In this document: in pieces, positions 1 through 10,304 of the stretch
How the letters are laid out: each line of letters starts with the position of its first letter
Position numbering within the stretch: position 1 is the stretch's first letter
Assembly: GCA_036426205.1 (NCBI GenBank)
Contig: CM071569.1
Coordinates: 285,566,418 to 285,630,417, forward strand
Direction: 5' to 3'
Source: Ascaphus truei
Lineage: Eukaryota > Chordata > Amphibia > Anura > Ascaphidae
Length of the DNA stretch: 64,000 bases
Notes under the pieces: model-generated
What the model saw: the letters and a program-made list of their open reading frames with translations, nothing else
The model's database searches: none
Told to the model about the DNA's origin: nothing
Made by a program: the position numbers and the translations under genes

Positions 1-458
1 TTTATATAGCGCCATTAATGTACATAGCGCTTCACAGTAGTAATACACGTGGTAATCATATAAATAACAAATAATATAACTAACAGGTCATGGGAATAAG
101 CGCTTCAGACATAAAAGTAACATTAAGGAAGAGGAGTCCCTGCAACGAGTAGCTTACAGTCTAATTGGTAAGGTAGGGAGAACGTACAGAGACAGTAGGA
201 GGGAGTTCTGGTAAGTGCGTCTGCAGGGGGCCAAGCTTTATGTATCATGTGTTCAGAATATCCACAGTGCTATTCATATGCATTTTTAAGCAAGTGTGTC
301 TTAAGGTGGGTCTTAAAGGTGGATGGAGAGGGTGCTAGTCGGGTACTGAGGGGAAGGGCATTCCAGAGGTGTGGGGCAGCCAGTGAGAAAGGTTTAAAGC
401 GGGAGAGATCTTTAGATGCAAAGGGGGTAGAAAGAAGACATCCTTGAGCAAAACGCAA
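1..458 (-). mobile_element. 3' end of an L2/CR1-like non-LTR retrotransposon
   Basis: On the minus strand a short coding tail (458 to 270) is followed by about 270 bases of 3' UTR that end in GCGCTATATAAA at the window edge. That ending is typical of L2-like LINEs in amphibians (family knowledge). The coding tail contains APHLWNALPL followed by FKTHLKTHL, the usual C-terminus of L2/CR1-type ORF2. The element is strongly 5' truncated or continues only as unrecognisable sequence. It is a dead copy, and the subfamily is not assigned. Confidence 0.7.
270..458 (-). pseudogene. C-terminal fragment of LINE ORF2
   Basis: About 60 residues are open on the minus strand. The motif A-P-H-L-W-N-A-L-P-L and the closing K-T-H-L-K-T-H-L-L-K match the region downstream of the reverse transcriptase in L2/CR1-type LINEs, where the protein ends a few residues after this block. 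No catalytic domain is present. The first Met is simply the first in the open frame and is not a real start. Confidence 0.6.
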
Positions 459-489
459 GAGTCAGGATGGTGCATAGTGAGTGGCTAGG

Positions 490-648
490 TATGCAAAGAG
501 GCAGAGGTGCCAGGTTGGCGCATGCCCATTTGCTACCAGAGAAAAGGTACCTACCCAGTTTTACAATACCAGCAAAGGTGTGATTGGCTGGCAAGGGAAT
601 TTCCACACTCTGATAGGCTGTTCAGTTTAGTGAATGAGCACCTGAAGG
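490..648 (+). repeat. LTR-A copy iv, part before the chromovirus insertion
   Basis: This stretch aligns by eye with 54610-54740. Both have GCAGAGGTG, then two TGATTGGCT/TGATAGGCT boxes (CCAAT-box-like inverted ATTGG) and a TTTAGTGAATGAG/TTTGTGAATGAA block. The similarity breaks exactly at 648, where the chromovirus begins, and resumes at 6396. The region is therefore one LTR split by a later insertion. Confidence 0.6.
644..648. repeat. Target site duplication GAAGG, left copy
   Basis: GAAGG at 644-648 directly precedes the chromovirus and GAAGG at 6391-6395 directly follows it. A 5-bp duplication is the expected size for Ty3/gypsy integrases, so both element ends are intact at base resolution. 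Confidence 0.9.
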
Positions 649-1452
649 TGTTACGCCGGTGCTGCCCGCAGACCAGACTCGTCCCTTATACTGAGGTAGG
701 GACGTATATGTGCACGCACCCGCAGCAGAAGGAGCGTGTCCGGAGTGTGGTGTTTTGGAGTTGCCAGGCCAGGTGGGAAAAGGTGTAGCAATACTTGCCG
801 GTACCGGTACAGAAGAGACGAAGTCGTTGCTGTTAGCCAAGGTCAGGGAGAGAGAGATCCGGGAGGTCGAGGTCCAAGCTGTTGTCGAGGGATGAGAGAA
901 GCTGCGAGGTCTAGGGAGAGCCGGGGTCCAGAGCCAGAGAGGAATGTCTGCCAAGCCGGGTCGCAACCTGAATAAACGAAGAACAAAGGGAGAGCCAGAG
1001 TAGACGTCCGTAAACAGAGACTATGTAGAGCGATGTGAGAGAGGCAAGACAGGTACTATATATTGCGGCTGACCAATGGGGAGCGGAGGCAGTCCTGGAG
1101 GAACATGAGGAGCTGTCCTGGATTGGTTCCTATGATAGGCAGCCAGGTGGGGAGCTTTAGGGTTAAGTGGCAGCCTGTGTGAGAATTGGGGGCGTGGTTT
1201 CACTGCTAGTGCAGTGAATAAATTATCCTTGCCCAGTGCGTGCTCTGTAAAGTCAGAGAGTGCGCGCCCGGGACCAGAGGGAACCGCCAGAGCCCTGAGA
1301 GACCGCGGGGCAGCGCCAGCCGGGAATGAGGGGGGAGCTCCTGCACAACGGGAGCAGGTCGGGTGAGGTGAGGAAGCCGTTTCATGGCAGTGGGGGCATT
1401 CGGAGGTGAGGAGGGGTCGCGCTGTGAGCTCCACGATCCCCGCATCCTCACA
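649..1452 (-). repeat. 3' LTR of the chromovirus
   Basis: 804 bp, read on the minus strand from TGTGAGG at 1452 to CA at 649. It matches 5697-6390 but is about 110 bp longer: a segment around 955-1045 and a short one near 1250-1265 are missing in the other LTR. The longer LTR holds the predicted transcript start and self-primer, so it is probably the ancestral form. Confidence 0.9.
1021..1062 (-). promoter_or_regulatory. Chromovirus LTR TATA box and predicted 5' transcript end (self-primer)
   Basis: On the minus strand TATATA occupies 1062-1057. A transcript start about 30 bases on falls at 1031. The first bases of such a transcript, GCUCUACAUAG (1031-1021), can pair with the bases just after the 5' LTR (5686-5696) with nine Watson-Crick pairs, one G-U and a single mismatch. 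In Tf1 the first 11 bases of the mRNA prime reverse transcription in this way, and the same has been proposed for vertebrate sushi elements. The start site is predicted, not mapped. Confidence 0.6.
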
Positions 1453-1472
1453 GTACCCCCCCCCCCCCCCCC
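1453..1472 (-). promoter_or_regulatory. Polypurine tract of the chromovirus
   Basis: On the minus strand a run of 17 G followed by TAC lies immediately upstream of the 3' LTR start (TGTGAGG at 1452). This is the usual place of the plus-strand primer. The run is all G, and its length may be affected by sequencing error. Confidence 0.75.
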
Positions 1473-2145
1473 TTCAGTGTCGGCCTCAGGACGATCCTCC
1501 CATGGTTTGGACAGAAACTTCTTTCGGAAACGTTTGAGAAGGCCAGGTGCATGAATGTCTTTAAGAGATACCCATGATCTCTCGTCAGGTCCAAAGCCCT
1601 TCCAATGGACCAAGAATTGAACCTTACCTCTCGAGAGGCGGGAATCCAGTATGGCTTGGACCTCATACTCTTCGTTGCCCTGTATGATAACTGGGTCTGG
1701 TCTCAGAGTGTGGTCTGGAAAGAGAGGACTGGAAATTAACGGCTTGAGAAGAGATGTGTGAAAAACATTAGGAATTCTCATGCTTTGAAGCAATTGAATA
1801 CGGAAGGTCACCGGGTTTACCTGCTCCACGATAGGAAATGGCCCCAGAAACCTAGGTGCCAAACCTTGTCCCCTGGTTTGTAGTTGGGTGCAGGTCGGCG
1901 ACAGCGGTCAGCCTGGATTTTAGAAGGCAGGGAGGCCTTTTGAAGTGCTGATTGAATTCTAGCCCAAGATTCCTGTAGGAGGGAGATGTGTTCATCCACA
2001 GCTGGAACTCCAGAGAAGATATTGGAAATAGGTAGGCGAGCCGGGTGAAAGCCGTAATTAATAAAGAAAGGTGTCTCACGAGTGGATTCATTCCTGGAGG
2101 AATTAAAGGCATACTCAGCCCAGGGAAATAATTCCGCACAGTCAT
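1460..2145 (-). pseudogene. Chromovirus integrase C-terminus with chromodomain
   Basis: Three overlapping frames (2145-1852, 1999-1817, 1862 onward) carry the end of integrase, so at least two frameshifts are present. The last frame has the GPFPI-type block of the gypsy integrase tail at residues 5-12. A chromodomain follows at about residues 64-118 (coordinates 1673-1509), recognisable from YEVQAILDSR, FLVHWKGF and DERSWVSL. In chromoviruses this module binds modified histone tails and targets integration. The reading frame runs into the polypurine tract and LTR, so the true stop is obscured by the G run. Confidence 0.85.
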
Positions 2146-2153
2146 CCTGGGAG

Positions 2154-3179
2154 TCAGAGACGAAGCACCTTAAATACTTCGAGAGATTGATTAACCTTCT
2201 CGGTCTGTCCGTTAAATTGAGGGTGATAGCCCGAAGAAAAGGAGGAAGCTATGCCCAGTCTTCTGGTGAAGGTCCTCCAGAATCTGGAAAAGAATTGAGA
2301 GCCATGATCCGATACGATGGATGTGGGTATGCCATGGATCCAGAAAATCTCTTTGGAGAAAATATTGGCTAGGGAGGGTGAGGAGGGTAATCCTTTAAGA
2401 GGAATAAAATGTGCCATCTTGGAAAACCGATCCACCACTACTAGAATGGTGTTCATGCCATTCAACCTAGGTAATTCGACAATAAAGTCCATGGATATGT
2501 GGGACCAGGGGCCCTCCGGGATGGGTAAGGGCAAAAGAAGACCATGGGGTCTCTGGTGAGGAATCTTATTGCGTGCACATACCGGACAGGCCTGGGTAAA
2601 TTCAAGGATGGATTTGGCCATATTGGGCCACCAGAAGGTGCGACGGATGAGATCCAAAGTGTTCTTGAAACCCGGATGTCCTGCCGAACAGGAAGCATGC
2701 CCCCATTCCAGAATCTCAGGAATAAACTTGGGCTCCACGTATAAGGTGTCCTTCGGGATCTCAAAATCGCTAGGAAGGTGTCTTTGAGACTTGATGATCT
2801 TCTCAAGATTCTTGAAAGTAGAGACCGCGAGGATCTTTTGCTTGGGAAGGATGGACTCGGTAGTTTTCTCCGGTTTCTCTTCAGAAGAATATTGTCTAGG
2901 GAGAGCATCCACCTTGACGTTCTTAGTGCCGGGAATGTAAGACAAAATAAAATTAAACCTGGAGAAAAATAACAACCAGAGGGCTTGGCGGGGGCCTAAG
3001 CTGCGGGCATTCTCGATGTATAAAAGATTTTTGTGGTCCGTGAGAATAGTGAATGGCTCTTTTGACCCCTCCAACAGATGCCTCCATTCCTGAATGGCCA
3101 ACTTGACGGCCAAAAGTTCCTTATTGCCCACGTCATAGTTCCTCTCAGCTGGGGAAAACTTCTTAGAGAAAAAACTCAA
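2154..3179 (-). pseudogene. Chromovirus RNase H end and integrase core
   Basis: 341 residues are open on the minus strand. The first 90 are the RNase H end (ELLAVKLAIQEWRHLLEG and LTDHKNL). An HHCC zinc finger follows, with GHASCSAGHPG for the histidines and CPVC for the cysteines. The integrase catalytic triad is visible: Asp in MDFIVELP, Asp in VSDHGSQF and Glu in NGQTEKVNQSLE. The frame is lost shortly after the Glu. The fragment overlaps the end of the preceding RT/RNase H frame by four bases, so a frameshift separates them. Confidence 0.9.
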
Positions 3180-4800
3180 GGGTGAAGTTTATCCTGGGGA
3201 GAAAATCTCTGGGATAGGACTGCGCCGGCCCCGCAGTCCGAAGCGTCTACCTCTAGGGTGAATGAAAAATTGGTGTTCGGGTGTCGGAGGACGGGAGCTG
3301 AGACAAATGCTTGTTTCAATGTTTCGAAAGCTGTGACTGCCTCAGGAGACCAAGACGAAGGATCAGCTCCTTTTTGGGTCAGTGCCGTGATCAGAGCAAT
3401 GATGGTGGAGAAGTTACGAATAAACGTTCGGTAATAATTGGAAAAGCCTAGAAACCGTTGAATAGACTTGAGAGAATCGGGTTGCGGCCAATCCACTACG
3501 GCTTTAAGTTTCTCAGGGTCCATGGCTAATCCCGTGTTAGAAATAATATACCCAAGAAAGGAGGTGGTAGACTGGTGAAAGAGACATTTCTCCATCTTGG
3601 CAAACAATTGGTTCTCTCGTAGGCAGGAGAGTACAAACTTAGTATGGATGATATGATCCTATAGATTCTTGGAAAAGATAAGGATGTCATCCAGATACAC
3701 AATCCCAAAACGTTTAAGGACATCCCGAAAGATGTCATTGATAAAGTCCTGAAAAACCGCCGGGGCATTGCATAAGCCGAAGGGCATCACGAGGTATTCG
3801 TAGTGGCCACTACGGGTGTTGAAGGCAGTCTTCCATTCGTCACCCTCCCGGATGCGAATAAGATTATACGCCCCGCGAAGGTTAAGCTTGGAGAACAGGT
3901 TAGCACCTTGAAGTCTGTCGAAGGGTTCAGAGATGAGTGGGAGTGGGTAGCGGTTCTTCACCGTAATGCGGTTCAGTCCCCAGTAGTCTATACACGGTCA
4001 GAGAGTGCCGTCCTTTTTCTTGACGAAAAAGAATCCAGCCCCGCGGGTGAATTGGAGTGCCGTATAAAGCCCCGCTTTAGGTTCTCACGGATATATTCGT
4101 TCATGGCTTCCATCTCAGGTAGAAAGAGGGGGTAGGATTTGGATTTGGGCAATGTGTATTCAGGTACCAAGTCTATCAGACAATCGTATGATCTGTGAGG
4201 AGGTAGTAGTTTGGATTGAGTTTTGCTGAAGACATCCAGAAAATCAGCATACGGAGCGGGTAAATCTCCCTTAGGTATGGATGTATTGGCCAGCAGTTGA
4301 GGCGGAAGTACAGCTGGTGGAGATGACTCCTCTGACCTTGACCTCCAGATAATGGGATCTTGGGATGTCCAGTTGATGTGAGGATTGTGCTTCTGCAACC
4401 AAGGTAAGCCAAGGGTGACTGGTGTTCCGGGAGCATGGATAACATCAAGGGCCAGGGTCTCCTTGTCGGAATGAGAGGAAAGGGTGAGGGGGCAAGTTGC
4501 CAAGGAAATGTGTGCCGGGCTGAGTGGACGGCCGTTGATCCCGACCAAGGCAACGGGAGACTTCTTCCTAACGAGTGGAATCTGGTTCTGTTCAGAGAAG
4601 GTTTGGTCCACGAAATTTCCTCCCGTGCCGGAATCAATAAATGCCGCATTGGAGGTGTGGAAGGTAGGACCTGAGAGGGAGATGGGTATGGTCAACTTTT
4701 TGGGAAGTTCCTTCCTGTAAATGGGACAAGGAGATTTAGCACCCAGGGAGAGCCCCTTCGTACTCACTGGATTTGGTCGTTTCCCGGGCGTAGTGGACAT
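3176..4800 (-). pseudogene. Chromovirus protease, reverse transcriptase and start of RNase H
   Basis: The first frame (4800-3988) starts right after an in-frame TGA that ends the gag frame. It has the aspartic protease motif FIDSGTGG at residues 54-61 and GLPWLQKHNP at 131-140, then the RT N-terminus from about residue 178. Near 4020 a one-base shift breaks the frame, and the KKDGTL region of the new frame is followed by a TGA where CGA is expected. The next frame (3961-3659) has the RT active site YLDD at residues 89-92. A further frame (3607-3176) has the RT thumb/connection (FLGYIISNTG, FLGFSNYYRTFI) and the first RNase H Asp in EVDASD. Confidence 0.92.
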
Positions 4801-5694
4801 TCACAGACCAGATGCTTGGAGGATCCGCAGTAGTAACATAACCCACCGGCTTGGCGAGCTTGTCGTATCGGTGTCTGAGGACGCTGGACTCCAAGTTGCA
4901 TCGGCTCCGGAGCCTCCAGAGCGGGGAGACGGGAGGTCCTGTGGTTGAAGAGAACATGGGAAGAGGAGCACGGAAGGGCATAAATCGGGGATGCTGGCGT
5001 TGGCGCGGAGTACCTGAAGGCGCTGATCCACTCGAATGGCTTGGGAGATGAGTTCCTCCAGAAGCCCTGGCCTGGGTCGTGAGGCGAGCTCGTCCTTCAC
5101 AGAACCCGTTAAGCTCCACCAGAAGACTGAGACTAAAGCCTCCTGGTCCCATCGTGTCTCAGCTGCTATGATTCTGAACTCCAAGGCGTACTGGGCCACG
5201 GGACGACGTCCCTGAGAAAGCTCAAGCAAAGAGTCAGCGGCAGTTTCTTGGCGTGCGGGGTTATCGAAGACCTGTCGAAAGTCTTGTCTAAAGGCAGCAT
5301 AGTCGCGGGTGATTTCGGTACGTTCCCAAATCGGGGAGGTCCATGCCAGCGCATTCCCTGTGAGTAGGCTGTACACATATGCCACTTTCTTACGACCAGT
5401 GGAATACTACTGCGGCGCCATCTCAAACTGGATCTCACATTGATTGAGAAAACCGCGACAGGCTTGCGGGTCCCCCGCGTACAGTTTAGGTGCCGGGATC
5501 TTCGGGCCCGAGGTCGCGGCAGATGCTGGTTCTGCCGACAGCGGCGGTGCGGCCACAGGTGGTGCCAGAAATGAAAGGTCCTGTACCTGTTGAGTGAGGA
5601 GAGCCATTTGATCAGTTAGGGCCTGGACTTGTTGATACATGGCCGTCATCATGGAGGCCATGTCAGTCTTGTCTGCGTCTTGTGGGCTCGACAT
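4797..5694 (-). pseudogene. Chromovirus Gag with a CCHC zinc knuckle
   Basis: Gag starts at ATG 5694-5692, only two bases after the 5' LTR. Residues 1-95 are open and include a coiled-coil-like stretch (MTAMYQQVQALTDQMALL). A TAG at 5409-5407 interrupts, and the same frame continues to 4801 with the capsid block (ALAWTSPIWER, FRQDFRQVFDNP, VAQYALEFR). A CCHC zinc knuckle (C-YY-C-GSSK-H-LVCE-C) is encoded at 4838-4797 but in another frame, so a frameshift lies between 5150 and 4840. Pol resumes in the first frame; some relatives switch from gag to pol by a frameshift, but this cannot be separated from decay here. Confidence 0.85.
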
Positions 5695-5696
5695 AA
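5684..5696 (-). promoter_or_regulatory. Candidate self-primed primer binding site
   Basis: The bases following the 5' LTR on the minus strand read TTATGTCGAGCCC. They do not start with TGG, so a standard tRNA primer is unlikely. They overlap the gag ATG. Bases 5696-5686 are complementary to the predicted transcript 5' end at 1021-1031 of the 3' LTR. The site directly abuts the LTR, as in Tf1. Confidence 0.6.
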
Positions 5697-6390
5697 TGTT
5701 ACGCCGTTGCTGCCCGCAGACCAGACTTGTCCCTTATACTGAGGTGGGGACGTATATGTGCACGCACCCACAGCAGAAGGAGCATGTCCGGAGTGTGGTG
5801 TTTTGGCGTTGCCAGTCCAGGTGGGAAAAGGCGTAGCAATACTTGCCGATACCGGTACAGAAGAGACTAAGTCGTTGCCGTTAGCCAAGGTCAGGGAGAG
5901 AGAGATCTGGGAGGTCGAGGTCCAAGCTGTGGTCGATGGATGAGAGAAGCTGCAACGTCAAGTGGGAGCCGGGGTCCAGAGCCAGAGAGGAACGTTCAGA
6001 GGCAACACAGGTACTATATATTGCGGCTGACCAATAGGGAACGGAGGCAGTCCTGGCGGAACATGAGGAGCTGTCCTGGATTGGTTCCTATGATAGGCAG
6101 CCAGGTGGGGAGCTTTAGGGTTAAGTGACAGCCTTTGTGAGAATTGGGGGCGTGGTTTCACTGCTAGTGCAGTGAATAAATTATCCTTGCCCGGTGCGCG
6201 CTCTGTACCAGAGGGAACCACCAGAGCCCTGAGTGACCGCAGGGCAGCGCCAGCCTGCCAGGAATGAGGGGGGTGCCCCCACTCAGCGGGAGAAGGTCGG
6301 GCGAGGTGAGGAAGCCGTCTCACGGCAGCGGGGGCATTCGGAGGTGAGGAGGGGTCACGCTGTGAGCGCCGCGATCCCAGCATCCTCACA
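5697..6390 (-). repeat. 5' LTR of the chromovirus, internally deleted
   Basis: 694 bp, TG at 6390 and CA at 5697 on the minus strand. It keeps the TATATA box (6020-6015), but the sequence downstream of it differs from the 3' LTR: roughly 90 bases, including the self-primer, are gone, and about 20 bases near 6205 are also missing. The LTRs of a new insertion are identical, so the losses most likely came after integration. Confidence 0.9.
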
Positions 6391-6395
6391 GAAGG
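6391..6395. repeat. Target site duplication GAAGG, right copy
   Basis: Matches 644-648 exactly and follows the terminal CTCACA of the chromovirus LTR. Confidence 0.9.
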
Positions 6396-6822
6396 CTTAA
6401 GAGGCGTTGCAGCCAATGAGGAGCGCAGATTCCATGCGCCAAACCAACAGCGGCAAATTCAAAAATGCTCAGGACTGAATAGACGCGAGCCGGCTTCAAG
6501 GATTTTAAAAGCAGAAAAGTTTGTATGTCCCACTTTTTAGAACGGAGCGGTCGCGTCTGGCATTGAATGCCGAAAACAGTTCCAGGACTTCTGCGAGTAA
6601 CTACCGGTCATTTGAAAAGTGCTCTAGAAAGTTGAATTTCGTTCCGGAAACGGATTTATTCGTTAGCCCCGTTCCCAGTAAGTGTGTTAATCATGAATTG
6701 TGTAACTTTGTGTTTTCGTCTAATATAAGAAATAAATTAACATTTATTTTACCATCTTGTTTTGCTCAATCAAATGATCCCGGTTATAAAAAGGTGTTGA
6801 TAAACCTGGTCTTCCGTGACAC
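6396..6822 (+). repeat. LTR-A copy iv, part after the chromovirus insertion
   Basis: Continues the LTR interrupted at 648. It shares with 54755-55183 the blocks GCCAATGAG, GTGCTCTAG, ACCGG, AATAAAT (poly-A signal region, 6730-6736) and the ending TTTTGCTCAAT...CCGGTTATAAAAAGGTG...CCGTGACA. The ending CCGTGACA is the same at 37822 (plus) and at 34482 (minus strand). Confidence 0.6.
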
Positions 6823-6990
6823 CTTGGTCAAGGGTTACAGAAGGAGGATGCTCGTTGGGCGTAGCCGGGGTCCAGGGGTAGAGATGGTGGGGATCCAGAT
6901 GCAAGCCGTGGTTAAGGATTGGAGAGATCGGGGGTCCAGGTACAAGCCGAGGTCAAAACACTAAAAGAACAAAACAGGAGCAGAATGCAT

Positions 6991-7129
6991 AATGTCACAG
7001 GACAAGGCGGCAGTATGTACGAGGTCACAGGACAAGGCTGCAGGATGCACGAGGTCACAGGACAAGGCGGCAGGATGCACGAGGTCACAGGACAAGGCAG
7101 CAGGATGCGCGAGGTCACAGGATGCTTGG
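6991..7129 (+). repeat. 30-bp minisatellite, about 4.6 copies
   Basis: Units start at 6991, 7021, 7051, 7081 and 7111 (partial). The consensus is GAGGTCACAGGACAAGGCGG followed by CAGGATGCAC. Units differ by one to four bases. It probably lies in the leader of the LTR element that ends at 6822. Confidence 0.9.
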
Positions 7130-7809
7130 GGAAAGCACTACATTACGAAATGAATATTATGCTCAGCCAATTTGCAACAGGGATTGGTGAGCATATAAAG
7201 GGCTGATAGCCAATAAGCAGGGTTTGCACGAAGCTGCCCCAGCTAGCATCATCCACCCACTCGGTCGTCATCCGCCCATTCGGTCATCAGGAGGCGGAAT
7301 GTGTGCTGCAGGTGCGGAATTGTAAGGATTAGGGTGACCCTGGTAGCGTGGCGCCTGCGCGTAGTTTCCTCTGCCCGCGGTACGTCACCTGTGTCGTCAC
7401 AGGGCAGGGCCTAAGCCCGATCCCTATGGTATCCCCTTACCTGATAGAAGCTACGCGCAAGCGCCGCACTTTCGGCGTGAGGCACGTCATCCGTGTCGTC
7501 ACGGGACCTGTTGTGGGTGCAGGACATAAACCAGATCCTCACACTCTGGTTCCCTCAATGCCATCCATGGTGACAGGCTCCACCAAGTCTGGCAGAACAA
7601 CTGGCATGTAGAAAAAGTGGCTACTGCTTCATCTAACCCCTGATGGTGCACGTGGGGTTAGAGCGTATGTGAAAAAAAGGAAAAGATCCCGCTTGAATCA
7701 TGCACTCCACCTAAGGAAATCAGATCACATTAACTGGAAAGAGGTGGTGTTTGCCACCTCCACTAATATGAGAAAACTTTATTTACAAAATGAACCATAA
7801 AGAATATGA
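7130..7809. other. Unassigned, possibly old LTR-element leader
   Basis: No coding frame or known repeat was recognised. There are two GC-rich stretches with CACGTCA/TACGTCA (7380-7400 and 7480-7500) and a GTGAGG-type direct repeat between them. The last 150 bases are AT-rich and lead into the PLE reverse transcriptase. Confidence 0.4.
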
Positions 7810-7831
7810 ATAAGAGTACAAATACATACTA

Positions 7832-9153
7832 GTGCGACATCCTACCATATCTACCTTCTATAGCATTCCCAAGCTCCATAAAAATGCCAAAAACCCTCCA
7901 GGGGGACCCATTGTGTCAGGGATAAACTCTTTATCTGAACACACAAGTGTGTACCTTGACACAGTTTTGAGGGAATTTGTTACGTGTCTGCCATCATACA
8001 CAAAAGATACTACTGATGTGCTCAAAAAAGTGGATGGTATACAGATTTCATCACATACAGTACTTACCTGGCATCGCTGGAAGTGGAGTCTCTCTACACC
8101 AGCATCCAGCGGGTCTGGCATCAGTGCTCTATTTCCTGAAAACAAAAGGATTAGAGTTTACTAATCACAATACTTTTGTTATGGAATTGCTTGAATATGT
8201 ACTGTCACATAATTATTTTCTCTTTCACCAAAAATTCTATCACCAACTACGGGGAACGGCCATGGGCATGACCTGTGCGCCGACTTACGCAAATATCTAC
8301 TTCGGTTGGTGGGAAAAAGTACATGTTTTTCAGTCAAGAAATGTCCCTACACACCCAGCACATTGTATTATGGTCACGCTATATCGATGATGTGCTGCTG
8401 TTGTGGAAGGGAACAAAATTACAGTTTCATAACTTTTGTGAGAACACTTAACAATAATAATTTCAATTTAAAGCTGACCAGTGAAATTGATTCCAATAAG
8501 ATTGTCTTTTTAGACTTGGAAATTAAAAAGGATGCGTATGGCTTATTACAAACATCAGTACACACTAAAAAAACAGCCACAAACAATTTGTTATTGGCAA
8601 GCAGCCACCATCCTAAACCCTTGATAAGGGGTATACCAACAGCGCAATTTCTGAGGGCTAGACGCAACTGCTCTAATCTGGAAAATTATGAGGAACAGTC
8701 AGCGATTATGCGCCGTAAATTTACGGATAGGGTTACACCAGAAATTGCGTGAATAAAGCTTACAACAGAGCTAAACGGACAGAACGCACAACCCTACTAT
8801 ATGGGAACAACAAAAAGACTGAGAATGGTCCGATCAGGATAATCGGTACATATAACAAACAATGGGTTGCAATCAAGAAGGCTCTGACGACACACTGGCA
8901 CATCCTGTTAGAGGATGCTGACTTACGTACAGTATTACAGCCCATGCCATCTATCACCTATAGACGCCCTCAGAATTTAGCCGACGAGCTGGTACACAGT
9001 CACTTCCTAGGTCCACAAAAAGAAACTTGGTTGCAAACAGAAACAGTTGGAACCTGCAAGGCATGCACTTATATTAACCCCTCCAAAGATTATACCAACT
9101 GGAATAGTTCTAGATCTTATCAAATAAAGAAATTTACTAATCAATGGGGATAA
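7832..9153 (+). pseudogene. PLE reverse transcriptase and linker
   Basis: The first frame (7832-8164) has FYSIPKLHKNAKNPPGGPIVSG, the conserved PLE RT block with the PKLHK motif. The frame shifts near 8060, and the next one (to 8390) has HQLRGTAMGMTCAPTYANIY. The catalytic block RYIDDVLLLW is in yet another frame near 8375. The frame at 8306-8752 has the RT thumb (IVFLDLEIKK) and the typical RGIPTAQFLRARRNCS block. A fourth frame (8749-9153) is the linker to the endonuclease, including IGTYNKQW and the cysteine pair near CKAC. At least three frameshifts are present. Confidence 0.88.
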
Positions 9154-9365
9154 TATATTTGGCAACATGCCAGCGCGGTGTCAAATATGTTGGAAAAACC
9201 TCCAGACAATTCAGGAGGAGAATTCTTGAACACATGAGCACAATCAGAAACAAACATGACACCCCATTGCAAAACACAAACGCCATACATGGGGGCAATA
9301 CATTGTGTCTGTCCTTCCAAGGAATAAATCAAATTTCCTTAGGAATCAGGAAAGGAGACTGTTAG
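9144..9365 (+). pseudogene. PLE GIY-YIG endonuclease
   Basis: Short frame with GIIYLATCQRGVKYVGKT followed by RRRILEHMSTI. The Y-(10)-YVG spacing and the downstream Arg and Glu-His fit the GIY-YIG nuclease that PLEs use for target-primed reverse transcription. The frame ends at 9365, close to the natural end of the domain, and is shifted relative to the upstream linker by one overlap (9144-9153). Confidence 0.85.
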
Positions 9366-9812
9366 GACCAGTATGTCAGGCCAGAATCTTCACTCATGTT
9401 AAGCTTCCATTTTGTATGGTCATAACTAGTTAAGATTCTGTAGTCAGCCTTTTGCTGAAATATAATTCCTAAATGCACTCAGTTTCTGCCAAAATTGCAT
9501 TTCCTTTCTTTCTGGTCAGGATATTACTAGATACTTTTGTGATGTCAATTTCCTGGTGTTTTAGTAGAATATAATAGAATGGTTCTCTGCAAGAAGCAAA
9601 ATAATGTAATATAGTTGCAAGACTCAAGGTCTCTTTTGATAACAGACAATGAATAAGCTATGTATTTAGACAATTGTTTGTATTGAAAAAGACACGTCTC
9701 AAAAGTCACGCCACTAATATGTCCTGCCCCTAAATCACGCCTCTAATAAAAGCTACGCCCAAGACACACCTAGTATACGCCTATGTCACGCCTATGATAC
9801 GCCTATGTTACG
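9366..9812. other. Unassigned AT-rich sequence with a short tandem repeat
   Basis: No genes seen. The last 40 bases (9774-9812) contain four imperfect 12-mers built on ACGCCTATG, ending with GTTACG at the retroviral LTR. The TGTTAGG at 9362 could be the start of another LTR, but no second copy is in the window to test this. Confidence 0.4.
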
Positions 9813-10304
9813 TGTAAGGTTAAAACTGTCTTCTGTTCAGCTCTGGAATTGATAAGGTTAAACAGAATACGCTGGCCTTGCTATTTTCACGGGAGGCTAT
9901 TGTAAATAGCTTTTAGATCAACTGTTTCTGCTTGTCATATGCTGTTAAGAAGGACAAGACTGCCTTATAAGTCACCATTGTATATGTCTCTTGCTCAGCA
10001 GTTAAATGTTTTAAGATCTACAGAAAAGGCATTATGTAGAGGTTACATGTAAATTTAGATGTGTACCCATATTTGTAACAGATGACAACTGTATTTCTGT
10101 CCCTGCCTTATGTATAAAAACCTGCTTGGTGAACCATTAAACTTAGTTGTGAGAATTCAACCAAGGCGCCTCCTTGAATTCTTACAGCTCCGAGCTCGTA
10201 TGCTATACTATTTGAAAGCATCCCATATTCCGTTGCGTTCTAGTGCTCCCGGGAGAAGTTTTGTTTTGCTTGCCCTAGATGACCTGATCTGTAGAGATCT
10301 AACA
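9813..10304 (+). repeat. 5' LTR of the endogenous retrovirus
   Basis: 492 bp from TGTAAGG to CTAACA. TATAAAA lies at about 10111-10117 and an ATTAAA poly-A signal at about 10136, giving a normal U3-R-U5 layout. The first 307 bp match 15142-15448 with five substitutions. Confidence 0.88.

Larger units (their letters stand above)
649..6390 (-). mobile_element. Ty3/gypsy chromovirus (Tf1/sushi-like), full length, broken
   Basis: This 5.7-kb element runs on the minus strand: 5' LTR at 5697-6390, gag from 5694, then protease, RT, RNase H, integrase and a C-terminal chromodomain, a G-rich polypurine tract at 1453-1472 and the 3' LTR at 649-1452. LTRs start TG and end CA, and the element is flanked by GAAGG duplications. 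The chromodomain on the integrase marks it as a chromovirus, and the absence of a normal tRNA primer site suggests the self-priming Tf1/sushi group. Several frameshifts and stops make it non-functional. It sits inside an older LTR (copy iv of LTR-A). Confidence 0.93.
7810..9365 (+). mobile_element. Penelope-like element 1, broken
   Basis: A plus-strand PLE with RT (7832-8752), a linker (8749-9153) and a GIY-YIG endonuclease (9144-9365). This domain order is specific to Penelope-like elements of the Neptune/Poseidon type. The 5' end is missing or unrecognisable, and no pseudo-LTR was found at either side. Confidence 0.88.

Noticed and set aside
6522..6964. 147-codon plus-strand frame
   Set aside because: Lies over the 3' half of an LTR and its leader, with no domain; the homologous copy at 54800-55183 does not keep the frame.
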